From NCBI GenBank assembly GCA_037833965.1, contig AP031357.1:23208001-23272000 (forward strand): 64,000 bases of DNA. Reading direction: 5' to 3'. The translations under genes and the position numbers were made by a program. This DNA is from Marchantia polymorpha subsp. ruderalis (taxonomy: Eukaryota; Streptophyta; Marchantiopsida; Marchantiales; Marchantiaceae). Below the pieces are notes generated by a model. It ran no database searches. It worked only from the letters and a program-made list of their open reading frames with translations, and had not been told where the DNA came from. This document shows positions 35,601-48,300 of this stretch, piece after piece (position 1 is the stretch's first letter; the number at the start of each line of letters is the position of its first letter).

Positions 35601-36118
35601 ATTAACAACCACAAAGAAAATAACCAAACATGTGAATGATGTAGCTAAGAAACATGTCATTTGGATCAAGTTTTATCAGTATTTCATATCATAGTATCCA
35701 TATCACAACTTTACAACATAATATATGAAACTCATCAAAGTATATTTTACATGATTTTACGTAAGTCCAAATCTAAAGCAAAAAATATGAACATTTTTTT
35801 TATAAATAATGTATTTGGATATATATTGGTAGTGTTGCTCCACTTGCCATTTATACAAGAGTAAGTATGATGAACATTTGAGAATGAATCAGTTGTGAGA
35901 CTATGACTTGTAGCATCATTACTTCATACTTTGGTCACATTAAAGAGTATGCAAAGATATCATTTCATTGCTACTCTGACCCTGATTTATAAAAAAATCG
36001 TAGTAAAAAATTTATAATTCTTTGACATTGCACCATAATAAATTATATTGTATTTATATTTATGATATTTACTAGCCAAATACTTTAGAGATGATAACAA
36101 TCATAATAAATAATACAG
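32649..36118. other. Very AT-rich, gene-free DNA
   Basis: No frame above about 70 codons and no motif appear on either strand. ATAATAATAATAA-type runs occur near 33680. It probably consists of decayed repeats, without an assignable family. Confidence 0.55.
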
Positions 36119-36284
36119 AATTTATGTGCTATTATTATATATGTCAACAGTTTCAATAAAAAATTTATGCGGTATTATTGTATATGTCAGCAGTTTCAAT
36201 ATGGAATTTACTACTATATATATCAGTAATTTCAATACAGAATTTATGAGTACTATTATATATTTCAGCAGTTTCAATATTGAT
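36119..36284. repeat. Minisatellite, four units of about 40-45 bp
   Basis: Units start at 36119, 36162, 36205 and 36241, each with AATTTATG (shortened in unit 3), a TATTATATATGTCAGCAG-like centre and TTTCAATA. The array ends about 60 bp before composition switches from AT-rich to moderate GC. Confidence 0.85.
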
Positions 36285-38065
36285 GAATTTTAAAAATTTA
36301 TTTGTATGAAAGATAATTCTCATAAATATAATATAACAACGAAATCATTGGTTTCCTACTTCACTTCGCCTCGATCCATAGGCCCCACTTGCAATTCAGG
36401 CCGATTTGCAAATAATGGAGCCTGAACGTGAGGACGAAAGTAACTCAGACATTTAACTCGTTCATCGAGCTAGGGTGAGACATGGGAGTCGCCGCGATGC
36501 TGATCCACCGAACGAATTCGAACGACTCCTGGAATCTGGGATTGTACCTGTCTGCAAGCCAGCACCGGAGAATGGAATAAATTTGGATGCGGGCACGAAA
36601 ATCTCTTTATACGCAAAAGAGCCAAGGACAACAGAGTCAGATGCGCAGTACGTCCTCCGTCTTCAAAGCAGAGACCGCGAAATTCCGCATCCACGCGAGA
36701 CCGAAAGAGGTCTACTCCGGATCGATCAGTAGGCGTCTCATCAAACTGGACCCACCGAAGAATGGTACAGTGTACACCATTTTTCCCTCCAATTCCGATA
36801 TCATGGACTGACTCGCTCTTGCATCGAGCTCCCCGAGAGTCGAGACCGACCAACATACAGCACTTGGAGAACACCGAGGACGGGAAAACCTCCTCCGTGA
36901 GATACGACAAGGCAAACCAGCGCCCGATACGACAAGACAGTCGATCCCCGAGATCCTCTTGACATGCAGAGAGTTTTGCGCTTGTGAAGGCATGGATCGA
37001 AGCAGGAATGGATGTCGTGGCCGGTTGACCCCACTTTCCCCATTGAGCTGCAGCAGATTTCTTCTGTCGCCAGAGGGCCACGCATTCATACCGTCCTCAC
37101 TCTCTGGCTGGAACTTCCGGATTGAACCAAAGATGGCTTTCGCAACCGATCTATCGAGGGGCTGACTGTCAGGAGAGGCGGGCTGGGATCGTCATCGCCA
37201 CCCTGTGAAATGCTGTGAGCAATGAACGATTCCCGAGAGAAAATGTCGACTGCCAGGGGTAACTGCCGAGCACATGATTCGTGTCTTATATTGTGGCCTT
37301 ATAGTGCATCCGCCTGACTCCCCTCGCGTTCTCTCTCGCCACAGATGTAATATCCCGAGTCTGCACTGGACACTGTAATGTTCTTGGGATGTAGCGTCGT
37401 AACTCTCTCTTTCTCGCTCTCTCAAGAAGCTAGACTGCGCCGTCGCTGCTTTAAAAAAAAAAAACCACGCAGAAGGAAGCCAACATGGGCATCCAAGGCT
37501 CGCCCTTTGGTTGGCTTTCGGTCTGAGCGACAGAGAGAAAGTAAGAATAAATACATGTTGAAGAAGTGTTTGACTATTTCTCAGACTCCACCCTACCTGC
37601 TTCCAAACAAACCCCCTCTCGAGTTCCGGGGGGCGGGCGGGGATTTCTTCAGACACGACACAGGAAACCATGCAACAGCCCATCAGCGCCCAGCTCTACA
37701 GAGGGGCGCACATTCACTCACAGCCCCACGAGCTTAACAGACATGCCATCCTTAGAGATTTCCTCGAGTTGAGTTGGGACGTGGAGAGTGTGGATTCAAG
37801 GAGGTCCACTTGAGCATGGCGGAGTATTTACGAGCAAATTTAGCAGAGAATGCCTTCCATTGGCTCAGAACTGACGCAAGCCTGCGCCGTGCAGTTATGT
37901 TTATGCCAGATGCGACCATTCTGCATCTGTAGTAATCATCGTGTTGCCAGGAGTTCGGCACTTTTCATTCAGGCTCTTGAGCTGGAACCTGCATGCAGAA
38001 GTTATTGCAAGGCATAATAAGGAGGGAGTAAGATACCAAAATGGATCAGACAACCCCTCAAGTAG

Positions 38066-38108
38066 CACAGTGATTCTATCGGGGCTAGACCCCGATAGAA
38101 TCACTGTG
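38066..38108. repeat. Hairpin with 19-nt perfect arms and 5-nt loop
   Basis: CACAGTGATTCTATCGGGG at 38066-38084, loop CTAGA, exact complement at 38090-38108. It could form a very stable stem in RNA or a cruciform in DNA. There is no run of T after it to suggest a simple terminator. Confidence 0.95.
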
Positions 38109-38778
38109 AGAAATATTTCCTGATGCACTTTAGATAGCAATTGGTGCAAGTGGCATGTAATGTGAGATACAGTCTGGCAAGAGTCTACGCATTTGCTCCT
38201 GCTCCAACGGCAATCTTCGGCCGGCACCAACCCATCTCCGGTGGACAGGTTTGGACCACCACCTCGAGGGCAAACGTCACCACCATAAGTGCAAGTAGCA
38301 TCACCATCACCTCGAGAGCTTCCAGCTTCCAGCTTCCACTATCCGTCGAAGCCTAGCAACAGGGTCAGTCCCATGGCCGGCAGAGTGAGCTAAGTCTCTG
38401 GTGGGCAATTTGTTGGCATTACACAAAGTCTGACACCTTTGTGTCAATATGCACATTAAGAGTTTCCAATCACAGCATTACAGCGCAGCCGACTGCAACC
38501 CACGCGATTATGTGCAGCTTCGACGTTGCGTACAGAGATGAGGAATACGATGCGTATATGCCCTGCAATGTGTACATACTTGCTGTGGCTTTGTGTGACC
38601 GATCCATCAGGCCGATCCCAAGGTGCTCAAATGAACAATATACTGGCCGTTCCAAATCTGCCTTTCCTCCTAGAGACAATCCATCTCGACTGCTGCCGTC
38701 TCGAGGATTCAACAGCATTGCATCCTGACCTAACAAAAAGAACACAACATTAACGACTTGCTTATCCACATGATCGAC

Positions 38779-38832
38779 AAGCAGTCCAGGACTTGAGAGA
38801 GGGTTGAAGCACTCTAAAGTCCTGGACTGCTT
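38779..38832. repeat. Hairpin with 16-nt perfect arms
   Basis: AAGCAGTCCAGGACTT at 38779-38794 is matched exactly by 38817-38832. Inside, a GAGAG and a CTCT run extend the pairing. Outside, CTTATC and GATAAG could pair after an asymmetric bulge. Confidence 0.9.
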
Positions 38833-40608
38833 AGATAAGAGATCTTTCTTCAGCTTTAAGCTCTCACAATGCAGTTGGTGGTTGTCACCATGGGAAAGGT
38901 TGCTCGAAATATACTAGGAAGCCAGATCAGACACGTCACGCAGCTGAAACAACGTAAACACATTCAACAAAACAATAACCTGCCCCTTTAAAGCCTTGAA
39001 AGCTTGCTCATTCGTCTTCGGAACACAACGTTGTAACACCTGTCTTGCTCGACAGGTACTTTTTGAATACGAAAGTAGTTACAGGCACTATACAGGGCTG
39101 TAGAACCATAATTATCACGCCGGAATCGTACTCAGACAATGCCAATAAGATATAATACAGAGAGAGGTTCCTGAACATTACGTTTGAACGGACCTAGCAA
39201 ATTTCTGATGTCACGGTGCAAACCCGGGAAGCCTTCATGATGTTGTCTGTTCATGGAAATTGATGTCATAGCTCGAGTTCCGAAACTTCAATTACACACA
39301 AAGAGATCAGTCTGACACTGCCATACCAGCCAGAGTGACCAAATGAAAATATGACAGACGCATTATCACAATACCCTGGGTCAGTCCATTGCAGTTCCAC
39401 ATAATGACGCAAAATTGCGCGAATAATAGAATTCCTTCATATAATAACTAACGAATCACAGCACCATGATGATTGAAACTCATTGCCCATTAAATGTAGT
39501 CGAGGGGCGGCCATCGGATGTAAACTCCGAACCACTCCAGATCAACAGATCGACGTGTGTAAACATACAGATATACTCAAATCCCTCATACTCTTTTCCT
39601 CCTCTCCAAAAAATAAAATTTACAAAAAAGTTATCCAAACTCAGGCATGTATTGCAAATGAGGCAAAAACAAAACAAAACTTAAATATCTACATTGCGCG
39701 AGGAATGATTAGAATCGTTCACTTACATGAACGAATGTCATCATATATGTGAAATACCTCTTCAAGTTGGAGTGTACAATGATTGCATCAGAAGTTTCAA
39801 AGGGCAATGCGCCCATGGTTTTACATACCTGCTAATTGGCAAAAACCGCTAAAAGCTACAAAGACTTACCTGATTTTCCAGCAAGGAACTTGTTCAAATC
39901 TGGCCTTGGCCACCATCGACACCTGGGCACAAAGGCACAAGAAACCTACATTTGCTAGACCAAGAAGGCAGATCAAACACTTGAAAAGTGTATTTCATTC
40001 CCTAGCACAAAAACTGAACCAATATACACCGACAAACTGGAACTCATTCGCTGTGCATAAGCAGATTTTGCGTCTCTTAGATGATGTTCCCTACTGGATT
40101 CTGGTAACCACCGTTTCCAAGATGACATTGATCTTATAGAGGGACTCCCTCAAATGGGTAACAACCATCAATTTTTTGTTTAGAGACGGCAATTGGCGAA
40201 GCAATTGAGTTGCGTCTGAAAGGTGCGATCTCCGAGATCGTCAGTTTGTGACGAAGTTTTAGTTTGATCATCGCAGTTACACGGAGCGATTTTGTAGACC
40301 TCCACTAGATGGTAGGAAGAATTTAGAGCGCTTGAACTGAACGTGACTTAAAAACATAAATGCATATACTAAGGGATGTATGGTAAGCCTTGATAAACAT
40401 GCTACCAAACTGTACTCGGAGATCTACAGGTTTACTATGAAAGAGGATGGTTCGCCTTGTTCTGCCAAAGGAAAATCCTCAACAACTGGTTTAAACTATA
40501 CACAGAGGTCTGAATTTGATGACCTGAATCCAAGTAAGGAGGTCTGAAAAGTGAAAAACAGTCTTCAGGCACAGGACACTGATACTCAACTACAACGTAA
40601 ACAATCAA

Positions 40609-43600
40609 TCACAGACGTGTGCATGTGAGGTCGAAGTCGTCAGGAGCTATCCGTAAAATCCAAGCACTCAAGGTCCTCTTGGATTCGACGCTATTCATGG
40701 AAGCCAGCTCGTACATGCTACAAAGATTCAGCACCAAGGTCTCGTTTAGAGCAGTCAACGGATTTTTCTGGAGCGCAGTCTCTAAAACTTGCGTAGCACC
40801 GACAAGGTCTCTGGAGTACATCAAACAGAGAGCCTGCAGAGTAGGGGACAAAAGAGAAGCTCAATTTAGTTGTATTACTCTCACGAAGAATATCCCAACC
40901 TTCAATGTAAAACTACGGAGGACTGAAGCGATACATCGGCAAAAGCTTGAAGCAACGACGAACTTACGAGCTGAGTCTTACGGTCGGTATGACTTTAGGT
41001 GAAAGAAATTTGTAAGAGAAGAAAGATTAGTTCTGTCCACCCAGAGGGGTAATAGGTCACCTTATTGTTGGCTGAAACGACATCCCCAGGATCGAGTTCC
41101 AAAACGGCGTCGAATTCCTTCACGGCTTTGGGATACTGCTTCAGAGAGAAATAGAGAAGGCCTCTATTTCGAGATATTAGACTGGCGATCAACGAGCTTC
41201 CTGACCGTCCTTGCTGCTCACAGATAGCCTCCACTGTAGCAAATGTTCGCCTGGCACCGTACAAGTCACCCAGTTGCAATTGCACGTATCCATATTTTGA
41301 CAGCACCACAACGTCATGTGTCCTCTTCTTCACAAGGTCCTCTAGCCATTTCAGACAAATGATGTAATCCTTTTGGTTCAAATGATGGCCCAACACCGAG
41401 CACAACACCACCTCTTGCCGGCGCCTCCAACGATTCAAGAGGGTGCAGTAAACTGTGTTCCCTTCACCAACTGAGCTGGTAACAAATTCACCGAAATCAT
41501 CGTCCTCTATGACTTCAGAAGGCATAAAATTGCTTCCTACATCAGAAAGTGCAGGCTCTTCGCTGGGAAGCTCGACGTGCGAAGGACTCATTGACCCATC
41601 TTCTTGTACTGGCGCTATGACGGTGACATCCTGCTTTTGATCGGTTGACAGGACAGCTGTCGGGGTGGATTCCTCTGTAGCCGCCTCTGTTTCGCGCTTT
41701 GCAAGCTGATCCATCGAGTTCTGCAGAAAATCTATCTGCAGGTTGTGACAACAATTTCTGAGTTGAAATTCTAGAATCTTACAAGCACACAACGGCAGGT
41801 GGCAAGATCCTGATTTCGTCACTTACCCGTTCGTTACAATGAGCTAGAAGGTCATAGAGATGATCAATCGTCGTGGTAGTATGTCCGAGTCGATGAGGAA
41901 GCTCAGCGTGTAGCCACCTCAGAGCAAAAGGCACCATCGAACCTGCGCAATGCACTCATCGTTAAACCCTTTGAATGTCCTCGATATATAGAAACAATTC
42001 TTTCAAATTTTCTTTCTGAATTCGATTGTATTAGAAGCAAAAGTTGCAGAAACAAAATCGTAGACATAGTAAAGTACAAAGACGGGTTCACTAAAGGGTG
42101 ACGGATAATGCAATTACATATCAGAGACGATTCGATCCTAGAAACGAAATCTTAAAACCTGTTGGCATAACAATGTGGTAATTGAGCTTCCGATTGGTTT
42201 GGTTCGAAAACTCGAGGTAACTGTGCCTGAAAGTCTTGGACTGTATGGAACCTTGAAGATAACTTTCCAATAACACGACCTAATCGGTAGCGCAACTTGA
42301 GAAGATTCAGAGAGCATCAACTTTCATTAAAGAGGCGTAAAGTAAAAAGGCATTGATGCATCTGCTCGGCTCTGAAAGGGAACTAATGGTGAACAAAGAC
42401 AGCTGCTTCATGACCAGAATATATACTACCAACGACTGCGATTCATGAATCAGTACTGTCTACAGTTCTCTTGTTAGCATAATTGAAACTTGGCACCACT
42501 CTCCTGACCACTAGAAAAAGGAGAAAAACCATTCCAATTGAACGAGGTCTAAGTAGCTGGCACTCGATCCATACATACACGTCTTCCAAGAATCTGTTTT
42601 ATATTTGTAAAGGAGAAGCACACCTGTCTTGCCCGGATACATATCACCGTGATGCTCATATCGAAATTTTTTTGACTTGAGATCACCAATGGCAGCGAGT
42701 TCCTCGGCAGCAACAGCATAACTCCGCAATTTCATCAGGGCTAGAACATGATACGTCGAGTACACCAGTTGCTCGTCTGGAAAATGCAACATGGATCGTT
42801 TCTTGGCCTCCTTGACTTTGTCAGCTATGGCTCGCCAAAAACCTTGCCTCTGATTGTAAGAAAATCGGAACATCAAAACCCCAGAACCCACAAGGCGATT
42901 GAGCTAAAATCTCATCTCGTCCCAACGGGCCAGAACTCGCATGGAAACCACATGGAACGTGGAAGAAATTCAACCTCATGAGCTCTCGCACAATTCCTGC
43001 GCAATTGCCGCCGACGCCTCGCCCTCGATTCGCCAGTGGGAAATCAAGTCCAAAACCAAAGCTCAGGGTAGGGCACAGAACAGAACGAGCTCACTCACCA
43101 TCAACTGTTGAAGCCCGGCCAGATCGGACGAAGCATCCTTCACCGAGAGCCTGCGGAACGCGGCGGCCGACGATCGGGCATCGAAGGCATTGGCATCCCA
43201 GCTTTTCCTCTCCTCGCGAGAAGGGCCTCGGAACGACGAGACGGTCTCGGGAGGAGAGGAGGTGGCCGAGGCGGCCGACGAGGCCGAGACGGAGGGGAAA
43301 GGCGGAGAGAACGATTCCGAACTCGAACTGAACGAGTCGCCATTGAAATTGCCCCCGATGTTGTTGTTGTTGTTGCTCGCTCGGGGAGGCGACGAGGCTG
43401 GAGGATCCGGCATCAGCGGATGATTCATGGCGGCGGCAGTAGCAAAGGAGTGGCTCCGCTCGAGGCGCCTTCCTCCCACGGCCCCCAAGCCTCCCAATCC
43501 CGCGACCACGCCTCGAAGGATGCCTCCCCCGACAGCTCCCAATCCCAATCCTGCGCCCGCTCCCGCTCCCGCTCCCGCTGCTCTGTAGCGCCTCTCGAAG

Positions 43601-43671
43601 CCGTCCGCGCTCTCCAGCCTCGCGCGCCCGCTCTGCGACCGCTGCAGCAGAGGACTCAGCGGCGTCGACAT
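40609..43671 (-). CDS. TRAPPC12: TRAPPC12-like tetratricopeptide protein (604 aa)
   Basis: Five exons keep one frame: 43099-43671, 42624-42849, 41827-41942, 41061-41735 and 40609-40833 (stop). The protein is the TRAPP-associated TPR subunit acting in ER-Golgi vesicle tethering. Diagnostic stretches are SMVPFALRWLHAELPHRLG (exon 3), QLQLGDLYGARRTFATVEAI with RGLLYFSLKQYPKAVKEFDA (TPR units, exon 4), and LNETLVLNLCSMYELASMNS and WILRIAPDDFDLTCTRL at the C-terminus. Exon 1 (191 residues) is low-complexity: an Ala-Gly run, poly-Asn and Ser-rich blocks with RSQSGRA-type motifs, probably disordered. The ATG at 43671 starts the frame of exon 1; GC-rich leader lies beyond. Exon 1 is GC-rich compared with the rest. 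Confidence 0.9.
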
Positions 43672-45359
43672 TCAGGCCTCGGGCTCGGGCTCGGGCTCCT
43701 CCCCGTTCCCCGTTCCCCGTTCCCGGTCGCCTTGTCCTTTACCTCGTCCTCCGTCCGCGGCACTTTCTGTCAGTCCTCCTTCTGTCTCTGCGTTGCGTCG
43801 CTGCCTTGAGCTTCCGCCTGCTTGTCGTTTCCCTCGCTTCCGCGCTCCTGTCCAAACTCGTGAGCTTCGTCGTGCTTGAACTCCAGCAGCCCACGAGCAA
43901 CTCTTCCTCTCTTCCTCCTCTTCGCACGAGAGCATCAAACTACACCCCGACCTTGACTTGGCTTGCCTTCACGCCGCTGAGCTGCTACAGCAGCGGCAGA
44001 GCTGCCCGGGGTTGGGATCGACTGCTGCAAGGTTTACATGAATGAACGTCACGGCGAGCGGGCCTGCGTTTTCTCTTTTGAGATCGCGATGCTCCGGTTT
44101 TCGCCGGGAGCCATTCCATTGATGAATTCATCTGGTTTCAGCCCACCGAACCCCCACACACAAACGCTCGCTCGCCTGCCGACTGCTCTTCTGCACTGTT
44201 GTCACTTTTTAATGTATTGTTTGTTAGAACTCTTGGGAGAAAATTCCTGCAGTTTTTTATTCACAATCAGTGGTGACAAGTTGTTTGTTGATGGAGCCTG
44301 GTATGATTGCTCGCTGCACTCGACTGTGCTGCCTGCAGAGAGTTTTTTATGCGGGATGGTAACCAAGTGAGGAAAGCTTCGTGGACGTAGTGACATGTCC
44401 CAGTGACCGCAGTAGGAGGGTAACACTTGGAACTTGATGCGCTGCCTTGACGTGAATGGAATGACACCTTACGATACAAACTGCGATGTTTGAGCAATCG
44501 GAAAATCATGGACTTACCATAGTAGTAACCATACAACTCACACCACATGCGGAGGGAGGAAAGAAGATATAGGCTCGAATGAAGTATCAGAGTCTTTTGC
44601 TGGCATTCGTCTTCATACATCACTTGAGGATGTACTCAATGGATTCCGAAGTCATCCACGATAGACGCAGAGAACGATAAGTTAACAGTATGTAAAGGTG
44701 CCCTACGACATCGTGTATAATCGATGTTTTCATAAGCGTTTAAAAGCGAAAATAATATGCCAGGCAAAGTTCTTCGTGTAGAGATGAAGCATAAGGGAAG
44801 GAAATTCGTTATGTTCGAACGACCATGGGTTCTATGAAGCTGTCAGATGGGCATGGAAGGGGCCCTTGTTCAAAGGTACACTTGTTAGTGTGGGCATTGT
44901 TCCCAGTGGAGCTGACATGCTCTTTGGGTTCAGGTTTAGTTAACTGGTCAAATCTGAATGTCCATCCTTTCATGCTTGTTGAAGATATCCGAAGGCTCAG
45001 TACAAGGTGGGGAAATCTGTGGAGCCAAAAAGGCTTCCGGCGATGGTAATCTGATTGACAGTACACATGTATCCACGATACAACCGTGTGACAACTAGAC
45101 GATATACTATGGTTCTCCATCACGAAGCGATTCAGAAAACTTTCCCGTGGACAACCTCTCACGAGGGTGACACGAGCAATCGAGCTATTTTCTTTATTTG
45201 AACTCATTTTATTGTACAATTCTCGCATTTCATTTGCTCTTCCTGCTTGGCGATAAAGGAGCAATGCTATTGTGAGACGAACAACGAACCTCCTCCTTCC
45301 TCAACTAAATCTTTTTTCTTCCAAAAATCTTTTAAGCATTTCTGCTTGCTCCCAATTTT
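43672..45359. other. TRAPPC12 promoter/leader and RH29 3' flank
   Basis: Next to TRAPPC12 the DNA is GC-rich with a (CCCCGTT)n run near 43697-43722. Small minus-strand frames (44267-44623; 44809-45264) are open downstream of the RH29 stop, but without motifs I can name; they are probably 3' untranslated region. Confidence 0.45.
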
Positions 45360-48300
45360 CTACCGCCTCCCCTTCCCGGAGCTTTTACCCTTACCCCCAC
45401 CGGATTTAAAAGAGCCTCCTTTCCCCACTTTCCTCGGTCCACCGGGTTTACTTCCACCTTTCTTCTGATCCTTACCCTTTTTCGCCAGCTTGGACTTCAT
45501 AGCCTTCTTTTGCCTATGTTTCCGAACCTCCTCAACACCTCGAAGTTCGTTCTTGGCATCCGCATTAGCCACAGGAGCACCCTTCCGCTTCCTTCCGGCC
45601 TGTGCTCCTCCTCTATCACTCGAGCCACCTACTAACACAAGAGTGACAAACCATGATCAGAAAGGCTTCTATTAATTGCGAGTTGGTTGACAAGAGTAAC
45701 TGACGAGAAGATATTCATACTCACACGACGTCTTACTAGAAGAAACGAAACACTTCCTTCAGAGATTCAGTACCCAAGGTGGCCACCAAACACAGACCGC
45801 TTTTCCTGCCTGGACTAAAGATTGGTGGGTGCTAGAGACAGTAAGTACCTCGTGAATCGCCACCTCCTTCCTCTCCTAGAGTTGTAACCTTCATGTGGGT
45901 ACGCTCCTTCCATCTCTTGTACATGCCCCTGTTACCAGCATTGACCTTGGCACCACTCTCGGTTTTGATCTGCATAAAGTAGGACGATAAGCAACAGGAG
46001 GTTTCCAGACTGATGAGCCAGCGATTCTTCTATCCACTAAGTTGACGACAATGAAAGCATGAAAGCTTCAAAGAGTTGTTCCTCTTCAGCGTTGAAAAGT
46101 CATCGCACAAATTCCCAACACACCTTGCCGCTTGCGCTGACAGTCTCCCCGCGATTGAGCTTCACGTACTTCTTTCCTTTCTGCAAACCCGAACGAAAAG
46201 CTCATCAGGCGACGATTTGATTGGAAAGAGGAAGATGGATACCAATGTCAAGCACATCATTTTCAGTAACGAGCATCACCGGTCGTCCACTGACCAGAAG
46301 ATTGGACGGTACCTCTGCTGGAGCTTTTATCTTCTTTACAAACCTAAGTGAGGAGAACGGAAGTACTTCAATTCAAAAAAGCTATACCTTGTCCCAATGG
46401 TACGTAGACTTTTGTTTTTGTTGACCAGCTGCATCGTCGGCTATAAGGTCGAGCACTTCGGTATCCATTCTGTGCAAAAATTGCGATTTCGCCATCAGTT
46501 CAAATGAAACACGAGGTGCCTATCAAACAGAATTTCAGGGTATATTGGAAAGAAAAGACTCCACACCTGCTCGGCCCACTTTTATCTCCTCCTCCTTCTA
46601 CAGACAGACCCGCCTCGAAGTTCTGCGCAACGATAAAATCGACGCAAGCTATATTACCAACCTTTGAGCAAGGTAAAACAATATGTTCGATTGAATGATG
46701 CAAGCAACAACGGTTCGAGGACAAAATATGAAGAGATCAGAGGCTAAAAATCCACAATGGTCACGAGCGTCAAGCACCAAGAGCAATGTCCACATGGGAG
46801 AGATGCGTCTCCTGGCTGTTCTCACTCACCCTATTCGTGGGGATTCCGCTGATGTAGAACTCCTCGTCTCTGTAACTCAAAGGCTTTTTCTTGCCACCTT
46901 CGAACGGCACAACACACATTTCAGAAATGTGACGCAGTGCGACCAGAAATAAAAACCGAGAACTGAGCATTAACTAACTAGACCTTCTTGCAGACTACGA
47001 CTGTTGATGATAGTTACTTTTCTGGCGTTCGTTGCAGATTAGTACAGAGGAAAGTAAAAATTGCAATTGAAACATCAGTTTGATTCCCTTAGATAAAAAG
47101 CAAAACTTGGCTGTAATCAGCATCTGCGTTTTGCCAAGAAGAGAACATCAGGTTGTCGACGTGTGATTCAAACTCACCTTCGACACTTTTCCTTCTCTTA
47201 CGAGAAGGAAGATCTGCGCCAGGAGGTTCCTCTTCTTCTAGCTCCTGAAGTAGGAAACAATGATCCACTCGTAAGCACTTCCATGAGGGCAATAAGGTAA
47301 AGACAAAATCAGCTGCCAAAGAGAGTACCCCACGCTGAATGCGAACTGCACGTCATCACACTTACCGGGAAAGACTGTTTGGCAGCTTTAAGGGTTGCCT
47401 CTTTCTGCTGAGCGGCTACGATGACATGCTCATGAACTTGTCGTTTTCTTTTCATTACTTCGACAACATCGGCCAGTATCGTCTGCAAAAAGTTCGAGAT
47501 GTGTGAGATATGAACGCTTGCCTTCACAGAGGTACAAGGCAGTTATGGCCAATGGCTTTTTCCAAATTTGGAAGTCAAAAGTGTCACTGCGCAGCTTGCC
47601 AGGAACATTTGATTTCGTATCTGCATACCTTCTTATTCTTCCCCTTCGCAGCCTCAGCTTCAGATTCCAGGACCGTCTGTCGTGGCCTGCAAGTTTCAGC
47701 ACCTTCAGAAGTAAATACCCAGCGCATTCCAATAACATTCCTCAACTGACTATACACTTCAAATTGAACAGGAAACTTGATATATACACCAATACAGCGT
47801 ACTTGAATTAAAAAATTCGACCCGATTTCAACCTGTAAGCTCTGACTCGTTCGGCAAAGGCTGCAACATCTGCTTCCGCTGCTTTAACTGCACTTCTAAG
47901 CATAGGATGCAGCCCTTCACGTGGCAATGCTTTTGCTCGCTTGCAAGATTCGAACGAGGCAGCAGGCCTCGTCTTCGCGTACAACCGAAAAGCGTTTGAA
48001 CATGCCTTATGTAGGGCAACCAGCTCGTTGCCGTGATTGATGACTTCTCGTAATCTGTCCATATGCAAATCTAGGATTGCCTGAGGGAAACGACCATACA
48101 CTGTTCCCCTTGCGTTTGCCTCGTCCATAGTCTCCTGGGTCTTATCCCTGTTATCCTCGAATTCCTCTTCTGACGGTGCTGCCTTTATGGGTCTCGACAA
48201 AAAGAGATGGAGATCCAAAAGGAAGGGCATTTCATCCGAGGTGACGAAAGAGAAAGATGTACCAGTCCGCCCAGCTCGAGCAGCACGTCCAACTCTGTGC

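Larger units (their letters stand above)
36285..40608. other. Moderate-GC interval between the repeat land and TRAPPC12
   Basis: From about 36360 to 38750 the GC content rises and long frames overlap on both strands (for example 36470-37081 minus, 203 codons; 37192-37683 minus, 163 codons). None contains a motif I recognise, and the overlaps argue against simple coding. A poly-A tract lies at 37452-37463 and mixed CT runs at 37400-37425. It may hold a promoter and leader or a non-coding RNA gene. 39-40.6 kb is unremarkable spacer that includes the 3' untranslated region of TRAPPC12. Confidence 0.4.

Noticed and set aside
43108..43809. 233-codon plus-strand open frame
   Set aside because: It is antisense to the GC-rich exon 1 of TRAPPC12, and its Arg/Gly-rich translation is a by-product of base composition.
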